From the NCBI GenBank assembly GCA_900544765.1, contig UQWI01000002.1, positions 124,001 to 188,000 on the forward strand: a stretch of 64,000 nt of DNA, in the 5' to 3' direction. Position 1 is the stretch's first letter. The number at the start of each line of letters is the position of its first letter. The position numbers and the translations under genes were made by a program. Source of the stretch: an uncultured Eubacteriales bacterium. Lineage in GTDB: Bacteria; Bacillota; Clostridia; Oscillospirales; Oscillospiraceae. The notes under the pieces are model-generated. The model did not search any database, was not told the origin of the DNA, and saw only the letters and a program-made list of their open reading frames with translations. Positions 7,755-15,489 of the stretch are shown here, piece after piece.

Positions 7755-8336
7755 TTATTTTACCGCAAGTCCGGCCTTGAAGGCCTCGCGGTTCATGTCC
7801 AGGAATTTGGGCTTGACGTTCGCAACGAGAGCGGCGTCCCAGTCCAGCTCGGTAAGGCCGAGCGCGGCGACGGTCGCGCCCAGCAGCACCACGTTGGCGG
7901 CCTTGCCGTTGCCGAGGTCCTCGGCAATCTTTGTCGCCTCGATGACGCGCGTGTCGGGTACCAGGGCCTTGACGCGGTCTATGCAGTCCTCGGGGTATTT
8001 GGCCATGCCCTGCAGAGTGGGCAGGGACTGGATGGCATAGTCGTTTATTATGCACACGCCGCCTTCGGTCTTGAGGTCGGAGAGGTAGCGCAGGGCCTCC
8101 ATCTTCTCAAAGGAGACGAGTACGTCGGCGCTGCCCTTGCCGATTATCGGCGAGTAGACCTTGTCTCCGTAGCGGACCTGCGTGGTGACGGAGCCGCCGC
8201 GCTGGCTCATGCCGTGTATCTCGCTCATCTTGACGTCATAGCCGGCCTCTATGAGGGCGTAGGAGAGTATCCGGCTGGCAAGTATCGTGCCCTGTCCTCC
8301 GACGCCGCAGAGAACGACATTTTTAACTTCGCTCAT
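7755..8336 (-). CDS. iorB: Indolepyruvate:ferredoxin oxidoreductase beta subunit
   Basis: This 193-aa protein matches the gamma-type domain of 2-oxoacid:ferredoxin oxidoreductases. It opens with NVVLCGVGGQGTILASRIL and contains SEIHGMSQRGGSV, both characteristic of IorB. With IorA it oxidatively decarboxylates aryl pyruvates to aryl-acetyl-CoA and reduces ferredoxin, an anaerobic route for aromatic amino-acid use. The ATG at 8334-8336 overlaps the iorA stop (TGATG), so I start there although the frame extends upstream. The two subunits are translationally coupled. Confidence 0.93.
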   Translation of the reverse strand: MSEVKNVVLCGVGGQGTILASRILSYALIEAGYDVKMSEIHGMSQRGGSVTTQVRYGDKVYSPIIGKGSADVLVSFEKMEALRYLSDLKTEGGVCIINDYAIQSLPTLQGMAKYPEDCIDRVKALVPDTRVIEATKIAEDLGNGKAANVVLLGATVAALGLTELDWDAALVANVKPKFLDMNREAFKAGLAVK

Positions 8337-10120
8337 CAGGCACCCACCTTTCTGCTGATAGCCTTTTTCGGGCAGACCTGAGAGCAGACGCCGCAGCCCA
8401 TGCAGGCGGTCGCATCTATGGTCGCCTTCCGCTTTTCGTTGTCGTAGCTTATCGCCGGGCAGCCGAGGCGCATGCAGGACTTGCAGCCGATGCACTCGTC
8501 ATGGTCGACCACAAACGGCGTGCGGTCTATGGCAAACTCGCTGTCCTCGGGGACCTTGCGCTTGAGCACGCAGGGCCAGCGCGTTATCACGAGGCTGGGG
8601 CCCTTGAAGTCGAGCGCGGCCTTCAGCGCCTCGCGAGTGGCCGTGAGGTCCATGGGGTTGACCTTATGTATGTCGGTGATGCCGAAGCTGCGGGCGACGC
8701 CCTCAATGTCGGCCGGGAAAGCGTGCTCGCCGGTGATGGTGTAGCCGCTGCCGGGGTTGTCCTGGTGGCCGGTCATGCCGGTGATGCGGTTGTCGACGAC
8801 GATGAGGGTGACGTTGGAGTGGTTGTACGCCGCGTCGAGCATGCTGTTCATGCCGGTGTGGAAGAAGGTGGAGTCGCCCACGACGCCGACGACCTTGGTG
8901 TCGTCTCCGAACTTCTCCATAATCTTCGCCGCGCCGTGCGCCATGGAGAAGCCCGCGCCCATGCAGAGCGCGAAGTCCTTGGCGTTCAGCGGCGGGTTGC
9001 CGGAGAGCGCGTAGCAGCCGATGTCGCCGATGGCGATGACGTTCTTCATCTTGCCCAGCTCGTAGAAGAGGCCGACGTGCGGGCAGCCGGCGCAGAGCAT
9101 GGGAGGACGGCCGGGGACGACGCCCTTGTCGTAGTCAAAGACCTTGGCCTCCTCGCCGGTGAGGGCCTTGCGGACTATGTCGGGGTTCAGCTCGCCTATG
9201 TTGGGGATGAGCTCCTTGCCGACGCACTCGATTCCGGCGGCGTGCAGCTGGTCCTCCATGTAGGGCTCGAGCTCCTCTACCACATAGAGCTTCTTGACCT
9301 TCTTGGCAAAGGCGCGGATGCTCTCGACGGGCAGGGGGCTGGTCATGCCGCACTTGTAGTAGCTGGCCTTGTCGCCGAAGGTCTCGCGCGCGTACTGATA
9401 GCCGATGCCGCTGGCGACTATGCCGACCTCGTCGGTGTGCCACTCCTCACGGTTGAAGGGACACTCCTCGGTGTAGGCCTTGAGCTTGGCCCAGCGCTCT
9501 TCGACGCGGACGTGCATGCCTGCGGCCATGGCCGGGACGGGGTCGAACTTCGCGCGGTTCTTCACATACTCGCGCTTCGCGGGCGCCTTGGGCTCGCCGA
9601 ATTCGACGAGGCTCTTCGAGTGGTTCACGCGCGTGGTGGTGCGAATCATAACGGGCGTGTCGAACTGCTCGCTCAGCTCGTAGCCGAACGCCGCCATGTC
9701 CTTGGCCTCCTGGGAGTCGGAGGGCTCGAGCATGGCAATCTTGCCCATGCGGGCGTAGTAGCGGTTGTCCTGCTCGTTCTGGCTGGAGTGCAGGCCCGGG
9801 TCGTCGGCGGAGACAAAGCACATGCCGCCGTTGACTCCGGTGTAGGCGAAGGTCAGCAGCGGGTCGGCCGCGACGTTGAGGCCGACGTGCTTCATCGCGG
9901 CGAAGCTCCTTCCGCCGACAATGCTGGCGCCGACGGCGGCCTCAAAGGCCACCTTCTCGTTTGGCGCCCATTCGCAGGTTATGGTGTCTTTGTAGTTTTC
10001 GGCAACGTTTTCCATTATCTCGGTACTCGGCGTACCGGGATATGCGCTGGCAAAAGCCACGCCGGCCTCATACAGGCCTCGCGCTATAGCCTCGTTGCCA
10101 GTCATCAGATTTTTTGCCAT
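8336..10120 (-). CDS. iorA: Indolepyruvate:ferredoxin oxidoreductase alpha subunit
   Basis: This 594-aa cytosolic protein has a pyrimidine-binding domain at the N-terminus (MTGNEAIARGLYEAG, AYPGTPSTE). The thiamine-diphosphate-binding half contains GDIGCYAL and GDSTFFHTG. Two [4Fe-4S] sites lie at the C-terminus: CIGCKSCMRLGCP, which has the extra residue typical of IorA, and CMGCGVCSQVCP. It forms the catalytic subunit with the overlapping iorB. A strong promoter and a divergent GntR/FadR-type regulator gene lie upstream, suggesting substrate-responsive control. Confidence 0.95.
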   Translation of the reverse strand: MAKNLMTGNEAIARGLYEAGVAFASAYPGTPSTEIMENVAENYKDTITCEWAPNEKVAFEAAVGASIVGGRSFAAMKHVGLNVAADPLLTFAYTGVNGGMCFVSADDPGLHSSQNEQDNRYYARMGKIAMLEPSDSQEAKDMAAFGYELSEQFDTPVMIRTTTRVNHSKSLVEFGEPKAPAKREYVKNRAKFDPVPAMAAGMHVRVEERWAKLKAYTEECPFNREEWHTDEVGIVASGIGYQYARETFGDKASYYKCGMTSPLPVESIRAFAKKVKKLYVVEELEPYMEDQLHAAGIECVGKELIPNIGELNPDIVRKALTGEEAKVFDYDKGVVPGRPPMLCAGCPHVGLFYELGKMKNVIAIGDIGCYALSGNPPLNAKDFALCMGAGFSMAHGAAKIMEKFGDDTKVVGVVGDSTFFHTGMNSMLDAAYNHSNVTLIVVDNRITGMTGHQDNPGSGYTITGEHAFPADIEGVARSFGITDIHKVNPMDLTATREALKAALDFKGPSLVITRWPCVLKRKVPEDSEFAIDRTPFVVDHDECIGCKSCMRLGCPAISYDNEKRKATIDATACMGCGVCSQVCPKKAISRKVGA

Positions 10121-10185
10121 GTTCTCACCCTTTCAGATGGTATTGGCTTCTTAAAGCCTGTTCGCCAGGTGTATAGCTCAATACG

Positions 10186-10214
10186 ATAATATAGCTAAGT
10201 TACATAAAAGTCAA
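10186..10214 (-). promoter_or_regulatory. Sigma-A promoter of iorAB
   Basis: On the minus strand TTGACT (10209-10214) and TATTAT (10186-10191) are separated by 17 bp. It diverges from the GntR gene promoter 67 bp away. Confidence 0.85.
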
Positions 10215-10280
10215 GAGCAAAATGCTTGTATATGCTGAAAAATAATGATAATATTTTGTCAGATATGATGAACTTAAGAC

Positions 10281-10309
10281 TTGCAAACCCGGCGTGCGTA
10301 TTATATAAT
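10281..10309 (+). promoter_or_regulatory. Sigma-A promoter of the GntR-family regulator
   Basis: TTGCAA (10281-10286) and TATAAT (10304-10309) are 17 bp apart, 30 bp before the start codon. Confidence 0.85.
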
Positions 10310-10338
10310 TACAGCAAGCTAGAAAGGACGATGAATAC

Positions 10339-11088
10339 ATGGCGGATGACAGCAAGATAAAGAGGATATCGGCGTCCGACCAGGTGTTTGAGACGCTGCA
10401 GTCACAGATAAGCTCCGGCTTATGGAAGGTAGGCGACCGCCTGCCCAGCGAGGGGGAGCTGGCCGAGCGCTACGGCGTCAACAGACTCACCGTCCGTGTG
10501 GCCATGCAAAAGCTCAACGCGCTCGGCATAGTTGAGACGCGCTCGGGTTCAGGTACGCATGTCATTGAGTTCGACTTTGAAAACTATCTGCGCATGGCGT
10601 CGAAGTTCTATGCGCAGAGCGATATGATGAAGAACGTCACGGAGTTCCGCAACCACATGGAGATAGAGTGTGCGCGCCTGGCCTGCGAGCGGGCGACCGA
10701 GGAGGATTTGGCCGAGCTGGAGCGTCTTGCGCTGGAGCACCGCAGGGTGTGGATGGAGACGGACGGCGTGGAGCACGACGTCTGGTGCCGCCGCGTGGCG
10801 GATGCGGACCTGGCCTTCCACGAACAGGTGGTGCGCATGTCGCACAACCCGCTCTACAGCTATTCCTTCGCCGTGGCGCGTGAGCCCATCTACGAGTACA
10901 TGCTCTTCTGCGTGAGCAAATGGGTGCCGGAGATGGTCAGGAACTTCCGCCTGGACCGCCACCGCGACATACATTACAGCATATACGAGTCCATAAAGAA
11001 GAAGGACTTCGCCTCCTGTCAGAGCGACTACGCCGCAATGATAGCGTCGTACACGCGCGTGAACTGGTCTATGCCTGTCGTGGGCTAG
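10339..11088 (+). CDS. GntR-family transcriptional regulator (FadR/FCD subfamily)
   Basis: This 249-aa protein has an N-terminal GntR winged helix (about residues 12-80: GDRLPSEGELAERYGVNRLTVR, then a wing ending GSGTHV). An all-helical FCD ligand-binding domain follows (FRNHMEIECARLA, AFHEQV, HRDIHYSIYESI), and its Asp/His residues usually bind a metal and a carboxylate ligand. It is divergently transcribed from iorAB across a 218-bp gap with two back-to-back promoters, so the oxidoreductase genes are its most likely target. No clear FadR-type operator palindrome stands out. Confidence 0.88.
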   Translation: MADDSKIKRISASDQVFETLQSQISSGLWKVGDRLPSEGELAERYGVNRLTVRVAMQKLNALGIVETRSGSGTHVIEFDFENYLRMASKFYAQSDMMKNVTEFRNHMEIECARLACERATEEDLAELERLALEHRRVWMETDGVEHDVWCRRVADADLAFHEQVVRMSHNPLYSYSFAVAREPIYEYMLFCVSKWVPEMVRNFRLDRHRDIHYSIYESIKKKDFASCQSDYAAMIASYTRVNWSMPVVG

Positions 11089-11095
11089 GCGCGGC

Positions 11096-11128
11096 AAAGG
11101 CCCGCCGGCATATGCCGGCGGGCCTTTG
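11096..11128. terminator. Bidirectional terminator between the GntR and HxlR genes
   Basis: Symmetric AAAGGCCCGCCGGCA/TGCCGGCGGGCCTTT hairpin between convergent genes. Confidence 0.88.
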
Positions 11129-11138
11129 ATTTTTATGC

Positions 11139-11471
11139 TCACAGCCTGTGCTCCTCGCCCCAGTCGCACATCGCGTCCAGGATGGGGATGAGCGAGCGGC
11201 CGCGCTCCGTGAGGCTGTACTCCACCTTGGGCGGTATCTGCGGATATTCCTCGCGGTGGACGAGCCGGTCGCACTCCAGCTCTTTGAGCGTTGCGGAGAG
11301 CGTCTTGTAGGATATGGTGCCTATGTACTTCTTCATCTCATTGAAGCGCACCACGCCGAAGCGCATGAGCGTGTAGAGTATGGTCATCTTGTACTTGCCG
11401 TTAATCAGCGAGAGCGTATAGCTGAAGCCGGTTTGGCCCAGGTTCTCGCCGGATATGCAGCTGTCGTCCAT
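11139..11471 (-). CDS. HxlR-family transcriptional regulator
   Basis: This 110-aa single-domain winged-helix protein has the HxlR/YodB pattern: INGKYKMTILYTL, RFNEMKKYIGTISYKTLSATLKELE, then a wing PPKVEYSLTERGRSL. A Cys lies at residue 5 and others further on. Members such as YodB and HypR sense quinones or disulfide stress through N-terminal cysteines. The gene is divergent from a flavodoxin-like reductase, the usual target of such regulators, so redox control of that neighbour is a reasonable inference. Confidence 0.88.
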   Translation of the reverse strand: MDDSCISGENLGQTGFSYTLSLINGKYKMTILYTLMRFGVVRFNEMKKYIGTISYKTLSATLKELECDRLVHREEYPQIPPKVEYSLTERGRSLIPILDAMCDWGEEHRL

Positions 11472-11513
11472 TACGCTTTCCTCCAGGATAGTATTGCACT
11501 TAAATGTGCGTAC

Positions 11514-11541
11514 TTGATTTTTTGCGGGTTCATATTATGAT
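11514..11541 (+). promoter_or_regulatory. Promoter of the flavodoxin-like reductase
   Basis: TTGATT (11514-11519), 16-bp spacer, TATGAT (11536-11541). It lies in the HxlR-reductase intergenic gap, where the regulator would be expected to bind. Confidence 0.6.
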
Positions 11542-11585
11542 TATAGCGTCAACAAACCCAATAGTCAATTCCGGGAGGTACAAAC

Positions 11586-12128
11586 ATGAAAAAGATTGTA
11601 GTCATAACCGGTTCGCCGCGCCGCGACGGTAACAGTGCCGCCATGACCGAGGCCTTTGTCAAGGCCGCAGAGGCGAAGGGACACAGTGTGAAGCGTTTTG
11701 ACGCCGCGAACATGAAGCTTGGCGGCTGCCGCGCCTGCGAGACCTGCTTCAGCACGGGCAAGGCATGTACCTTCGACGACGGCTTCAACGACATCGCGCC
11801 GTCTATACTCGAGGCCGACGCCGTGGTATTCTCCACGCCCATCTACTGGTACAGCTGGCCGAGCCAGATAAAGTGCGTCATCGACAAGCTCTACTCCTTC
11901 TGTATAGCGGGCAAGCCCGTGGCCGGAAAGGACTGCGCGCTCATCGCCTGCTGCGAGGAGGGGGACACGACCGTGCTCGACGGCGTGCGCATTCCGCTGG
12001 AGCGCAGCGCGGCCCTGCTGAAGTGGAATATGGTGGGCGAGGTGCTCGTGCCCGGCGTCCTGAAGGTCGGCGACATCGCCAAGACCGACGGCCTTGAGCA
12101 AGCCGCGGCATTGGCGGAGAAATTTTGA
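11586..12128 (+). CDS. NAD(P)H-dependent FMN reductase / iron-sulfur flavoprotein-like
   Basis: This 180-aa flavodoxin-fold protein starts with the FMN phosphate-binding loop GSPRRDGNSA. The sequence CRACETCFSTGKAC gives a CxxC-x7-C arrangement that matches iron-sulfur flavoproteins of anaerobes or a redox-active cysteine cluster. PIYWYSWPSQIK is the conserved flavin-contacting region of the NADPH-dependent FMN reductase family. GGGAGG precedes the ATG. It is probably an electron-transfer or quinone/nitro-detoxifying reductase under control of the divergent HxlR regulator. Confidence 0.82.
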   Translation: MKKIVVITGSPRRDGNSAAMTEAFVKAAEAKGHSVKRFDAANMKLGGCRACETCFSTGKACTFDDGFNDIAPSILEADAVVFSTPIYWYSWPSQIKCVIDKLYSFCIAGKPVAGKDCALIACCEEGDTTVLDGVRIPLERSAALLKWNMVGEVLVPGVLKVGDIAKTDGLEQAAALAEKF

Positions 12129-12162
12129 ACACATATTCAGGACAAAATTCAAACTTGGAGTA

Positions 12163-12190
12163 TTGACAAATCGCCGCCCAGGAGTATAAT
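12163..12190 (+). promoter_or_regulatory. Sigma-A promoter of the metK leader
   Basis: TTGACA (12163-12168), 16-bp spacer, TATAAT (12185-12190). Confidence 0.85.
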
Positions 12191-12213
12191 ACTTACGCTA
12201 ACAATTGAATCAG

Positions 12214-12308
12214 CCTTATCAAGAGTGGCGGAGGGACCGGCCCTGTGAAGCCCGGCAACCTGCATGAGCAAGGTGCCAAATCCGGCGGTGTTTAATCGGA
12301 AGATGAGG
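12214..12308 (+). ncRNA. SAM-I (S-box) riboswitch aptamer upstream of metK
   Basis: Hallmark S-box elements appear in order: CTTATCAAGAG, GGCGGAGGGACCGGCCC, GAAGCCCGGCAACC, AAGGTGCCAAATCC and the closing GATGAGG that pairs with CCTTATC as P1. It precedes an intrinsic terminator and metK. In this family S-adenosylmethionine binding lets the terminator form and shuts off the gene. Confidence 0.97.
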
Positions 12309-12323
12309 ACAACTCAACTAATG

Positions 12324-12352
12324 AGCCGCCGGCGCCTGCCGGCGGCTTTTTC
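12324..12352 (+). terminator. Riboswitch-controlled terminator
   Basis: AGCCGCCGGC-GCCT-GCCGGCGGCT followed by TTTTTC, directly after the SAM-I aptamer. It is the expression platform; about 148 nt of untranslated leader follow before metK. Confidence 0.93.
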
Positions 12353-12499
12353 GCAGCTTCCGCTCTGTTCTCGCCGAAATCCGTATAGAGCAGCATGCTG
12401 CAAATAATTCGCTAACGCTTCCTTAACCTGAGCGGTGTACGGTTATAACGGCGCTTGATAAAGCACACGAGACGCAAATTATTAAAAAGGAGATATAAA

Positions 12500-13687
12500 A
12501 TGGCACACTATCTGTTTACTTCCGAGTCCGTGACCGAGGGACATCCCGACAAGGTCTGCGACCAGATTTCCGACGCCGTCCTCGACGCCATCCTCGAGCA
12601 GGACCCCGACGGCCACGTCGCCTGCGAGTGCACCGCCACCACCGGCATGGTCTATATCATGGGCGAGATATCCACCAACTGCTACGTCGACATACCTCAC
12701 ATCGCGCGCGGCGTCCTCAAGGGCATCGGCTACGACGATGCGGCCTACGGCTTCGACTGCAACACCTGCGCCGTGCTCACGGCCATTGACGAGCAGAGCG
12801 GAGACATCGCCATGGGCGTCAACAAGTCCCTCGAGCTCAAAGAGGGCGAGAGCGGCGACGACCTCACCAACGGCGCCGGCGACCAGGGCATGATGTTCGG
12901 CTACGCCTGCGACGAGACCCCCGAGCTCATGCCGCTGGCCATCTCCCTCGCGCACAAGATGGCCCGTAGGCTCACCGAGGTTCGCAAGAGCGGCCTGCTG
13001 ACCTACCTGCGTCCCGACGGCAAGACCCAGGTCACCGTCGAGTATGACGAGAACAACAGGCCCGTGCGTGTCGACACCGTCGTCGTTTCCACCCAGCACG
13101 ACGAGAACGTCGCGCTCGAGCAGATACGCGCCGACATGATAGAGTACGTCATCAAGCCGACCATCCCCGCCGAGCTCGACAAGGGCGATATAAAGTATTA
13201 TGTCAACCCGACCGGCCGCTTCGTCAAGGGCGGCCCCGCCGCCGACTCCGGCCTCACCGGACGCAAGATAATCGTCGACACCTACGGCGGCAGCGCGCCC
13301 CACGGCGGCGGCTGCTTCTCCGGCAAGGACCCCACGAAGGTTGACCGCAGCGCCACCTACGCCGCGCGCTATGTGGCCAAGAACATCGTCGCCGCCGGTC
13401 TGGCGAAGCGCTGCCAGGTGCAGATAGCCTATGCCATCGGCGTCGCCAACCCGGTCAGCGTGAACGTCACCACCTTCGGCACCGGCACGGTGGGCGACCA
13501 CGTCCTTGAGGAGGCCGTGAGCAAGGTGTTCGACCTGCGCCCGACCGCCATCATCCGAGACCTGGGGCTCAAGAAGCCTCAGTACCGCGCCCTGGCCGCT
13601 TACGGCCACATGGGCCGCGAGGACCTCGGCGTCGCCTGGGAGCGCACCGACAGGGTGGACGCCCTGCGCAAGGCCTGCGGTATGTGA
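12500..13687 (+). CDS. metK: S-adenosylmethionine synthetase
   Basis: This 395-aa cytosolic enzyme makes SAM from methionine and ATP. Conserved sites include [15 protein letters not shown] (ATP/Met), [12 protein letters not shown], and the P-loop-like [17 protein letters not shown] start at ATG 12500, which follows AAAAAGGAGAT and gives the usual N-terminus [15 protein letters not shown]; the frame extends upstream without conservation. It is feedback-controlled by the SAM-I riboswitch in its leader. It has no partner genes. Confidence 0.97.
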   Translation: MAHYLFTSESVTEGHPDKVCDQISDAVLDAILEQDPDGHVACECTATTGMVYIMGEISTNCYVDIPHIARGVLKGIGYDDAAYGFDCNTCAVLTAIDEQSGDIAMGVNKSLELKEGESGDDLTNGAGDQGMMFGYACDETPELMPLAISLAHKMARRLTEVRKSGLLTYLRPDGKTQVTVEYDENNRPVRVDTVVVSTQHDENVALEQIRADMIEYVIKPTIPAELDKGDIKYYVNPTGRFVKGGPAADSGLTGRKIIVDTYGGSAPHGGGCFSGKDPTKVDRSATYAARYVAKNIVAAGLAKRCQVQIAYAIGVANPVSVNVTTFGTGTVGDHVLEEAVSKVFDLRPTAIIRDLGLKKPQYRALAAYGHMGREDLGVAWERTDRVDALRKACGM

Positions 13688-13696
13688 AGCTGAAGG

Positions 13697-13731
13697 ACCT
13701 CCCGCCCCGCTCACGGGCGGGGCGGGAGGCC
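13697..13731 (+). terminator. GC-rich hairpin after metK
   Basis: CCTCCCGCCCCGC pairs with the GC-rich arm ending GGGCGGGAGG. The T-run is displaced and short (TTTTAG after a GC spacer), so it is a less certain terminator than others here. Confidence 0.6.
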
Positions 13732-13763
13732 GGGCGGGTTTTAGAAAAAAGCGAAAAATTGTC

Positions 13764-13791
13764 TTGACAAGCGCAAAAAAGCGTGTATAAT
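13764..13791 (+). promoter_or_regulatory. Sigma-A promoter of tRNA-Gln
   Basis: TTGACA (13764-13769), 16-bp spacer, TATAAT (13786-13791), ending 13 bp before the mature tRNA 5' end. Confidence 0.88.
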
Positions 13792-13804
13792 ACTATCTGC
13801 ACCT

Positions 13805-13878
13805 AGCGGGATTGTGTAAAGGTAGCACAGCGGACTCTGACTCCGTATGTGAGGGTTCGAATCCTTCTCCCGCTGCCA
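13805..13878 (+). tRNA. tRNA-Gln (anticodon CUG) with encoded CCA
   Basis: The acceptor stem AGCGGGA/TCCCGCT, the D arm GTGT/GCAC, the anticodon arm GCGGA-CTCTGAC-TCCGT (anticodon CTG at 13837-13839) and the T arm with GTTCGAATC all pair correctly. The 3' CCA is encoded at 13876-13878. It stands alone with its own promoter. Confidence 0.95.
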
Positions 13879-13918
13879 CGTCGTCGCAAGCTTCATATCG
13901 CTTGCGACGACGATTTTT
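13879..13918 (+). terminator. Terminator after tRNA-Gln
   Basis: CGTCGTCGCAAG (13879-13890) pairs with CTTGCGACGACG (13901-13912), followed by ATTTTTC. Confidence 0.88.
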
Positions 13919-13940
13919 CTTTCAGAACAATCGTCGTCTC

Positions 13941-14290
13941 GCGCTCACTCCGCTGCTCCTCCTTTCAGTTTCAAAACCATGGGTTTTGAAACTGTTTTTC
14001 TATTTGTCGCGCTCGTTTTGCTGCCCTTCCTTTCAAAACCGAAGCCAAAGGCTTCGGTTTTGTTAATTGGACTCAGAGGTTGCCTTTCGCTCACTCCGCT
14101 GCTCCTCCTTTCAGCTTCAAAACCATGGGTTTTGAAACTGTTTTTCTATTTGTCGCGCTCGCTTTGCTGCCCTTCCTTTCAAAACCGAAGCCAAAGGCTT
14201 AGGTTTTGTTAATTGGACGCAGAGGCTGTTTCGCGCTCACTCCGCTGCTCCTTTCAGCTTCAAAACCATGGGTTTTGAAGCTGTTATGCG
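13941..14290 (+). repeat. 146-bp tandem repeat, about 2.4 copies
   Basis: Copies begin near 13941, 14087 and 14233; the third is partial. Each full unit contains CGCTCACTCCGCTGCTCC and two hairpins: TTTCAAAACC-ATG-GGTTTTGAAA followed by TTTTTC, and CAAAACCGAAGCC-AAA-GGCTTCGGTTTTG. Copies 1 and 2 are nearly identical, copy 2 having GGCTTAGG where copy 1 has GGCTTCGG. Small open frames that repeat with the unit (such as 13979-14212) look like by-products. No gene is seen from 13919 to 14538. Confidence 0.9.
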
Positions 14291-14434
14291 TTTGCTGCTG
14301 CTTTTGCGCCGCGATTATGGGCTTCGTGTTCCTGCGGGATGGGCGGCGGATTATTCATTTTTAACGGCGGGAGATGCGAAGCTGTGGACCGGATACAGCG
14401 GTTATACATATTTAACTCGCGGGCGGAATTGGGC

Positions 14435-14463
14435 TTGACAATTCCGGGCGCGTAATTTAGTAT
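14435..14463 (+). promoter_or_regulatory. Promoter of the znuA-type operon
   Basis: TTGACA (14435-14440), 17-bp spacer, TAGTAT (14458-14463). Confidence 0.75.
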
Positions 14464-14488
14464 TGTAAAGGATAAACCCGAAGCCGCG

Positions 14489-14523
14489 CGGCGGCTGGGC
14501 GGCCATGGGGCCGCCGTTTTTTC
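14489..14523 (+). terminator. Terminator inside the leader of the metal-ABC operon
   Basis: CGGCGGC pairs with GCCGCCG around a GC-rich loop and is followed by TTTTTTC. It lies between the promoter and the znuA start, so it would end transcription prematurely unless prevented. This is an attenuator candidate. Confidence 0.65.
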
Positions 14524-14538
14524 GTATATGGAGAAAAT

Positions 14539-15489
14539 ATGAAACGATTGCTTACTTCTATAATAGTTGCCGCCCTGGCGCTTGCGCTTGCCGCCTGCGC
14601 CGCGCCGGGAGCAGACACGGGCGCTGAAGGCGTCTCCGTTGTGACGACGGTGTTTGCGCCTTACGACTTCGCGCGGCAGCTCGTGGGGGACTGCGGCTCC
14701 GTCACGATGCTGCTGCCCCCGGGCGGCGAGGCGCACTCCTATGAGCCCACGCCCAAGGACATACTCGAGATACAGAACGCGGACGTTTTCATATACGTCG
14801 GCGGCGAGAGCGACGCCTGGGTGACGGACGTGCTTGAGAGCGTCGGCGGGGACGTCTATGCCGTCACGCTTATGGACTGCGTCGAGCTGCTCGAGGAGGA
14901 GACGGTCGAGGGCATGGAGGGCGGGGACGCCCATGAGAGCCACGACCACGGCCACGAGGCCGAGTACGACGAGCACGTCTGGACAAGCCCGCGCAACGCA
15001 AAGCTCATCTGTGAGAAGATAGCCTCGGCGCTCAGCGAAGCCGACCCCGGAAATGCGGCTGAGTACGAGGCAAACCTGGCGGGGTACAGCGCCGAGCTGG
15101 ACAAGCTGGACGCGGCTTTCACGGACATAGTGGCTCGCGGCTCGCGGGACACGCTTATCTTCGCCGACCGCTTCCCGCTGCTGTACTTTGCGCGCGCCTA
15201 CGGGCTCAAATACTACGCGGCCTTCCCCGGATGCAGCGAGGACGCGGAGCCGAGCGCGGCCACCGTGGCCTTCATCATCGACAAGGTGCGCGAGGAGGCG
15301 ATCCCCGTCGTGTTCCATGTGGAGCTGGCCAACGAGGACATGTGCGACATAGTCTGCGACGAGACGGGGGCGGTGAAGCGGCAGTTCAACGCCTGCCACA
15401 ACGTCACCCGTGCGCAGTTCAACGACGGCGTGAGTTACCTGGAGCTCATGTGGGAAAATACAGAAGTGTTAAAGGAGGCGTTGGCCTGA
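14539..15489 (+). CDS. Zinc/manganese ABC transporter substrate-binding lipoprotein (ZnuA/TroA family)
   Basis: This 316-aa cluster A-I binding protein has a lipoprotein signal ending LAAC (Cys20), so it is tethered outside the membrane. Metal ligands are suggested by HSYEPTPKD. A His/Asp/Glu-rich loop (about residues 132-150, containing HESHDHGHEAEYDEH) is typical of zinc-specific ZnuA. It is first in a three-gene operon with the ATPase and permease, with stop-start overlaps between genes. The ATG is preceded by TATGGAGAAA. Zinc is favoured over manganese by the His-rich loop; that is inference. Confidence 0.88.
   Translation: MKRLLTSIIVAALALALAACAAPGADTGAEGVSVVTTVFAPYDFARQLVGDCGSVTMLLPPGGEAHSYEPTPKDILEIQNADVFIYVGGESDAWVTDVLESVGGDVYAVTLMDCVELLEEETVEGMEGGDAHESHDHGHEAEYDEHVWTSPRNAKLICEKIASALSEADPGNAAEYEANLAGYSAELDKLDAAFTDIVARGSRDTLIFADRFPLLYFARAYGLKYYAAFPGCSEDAEPSAATVAFIIDKVREEAIPVVFHVELANEDMCDIVCDETGAVKRQFNACHNVTRAQFNDGVSYLELMWENTEVLKEALA

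Noticed and set aside
8501..10189. 562-aa ORF antisense to iorA
   Set aside because: It is a shadow of the high-GC iorA gene; the opposite strand has clear catalytic and Fe-S motifs.
10215..10280. FadR-type operator in the iorA-gntR gap
   Set aside because: AT-rich stretches are present but no convincing palindrome with the usual half-site spacing could be identified by eye.
12482..13714. 410-aa ORF antisense to metK
   Set aside because: Shadow frame covering the whole of metK.
12500..13878. Attachment site at tRNA-Gln for an integrated element
   Set aside because: No integrase gene and no direct repeat of the tRNA 3' end was found in the downstream sequence.
13812..14212. Two overlapping small ORFs (84 and 77 aa) with repeated sequence after tRNA-Gln
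   Set aside because: They start inside the tRNA or the repeat, repeat with the 146-bp unit, have no ribosome-binding sites, and are explained by the noncoding tandem repeat.
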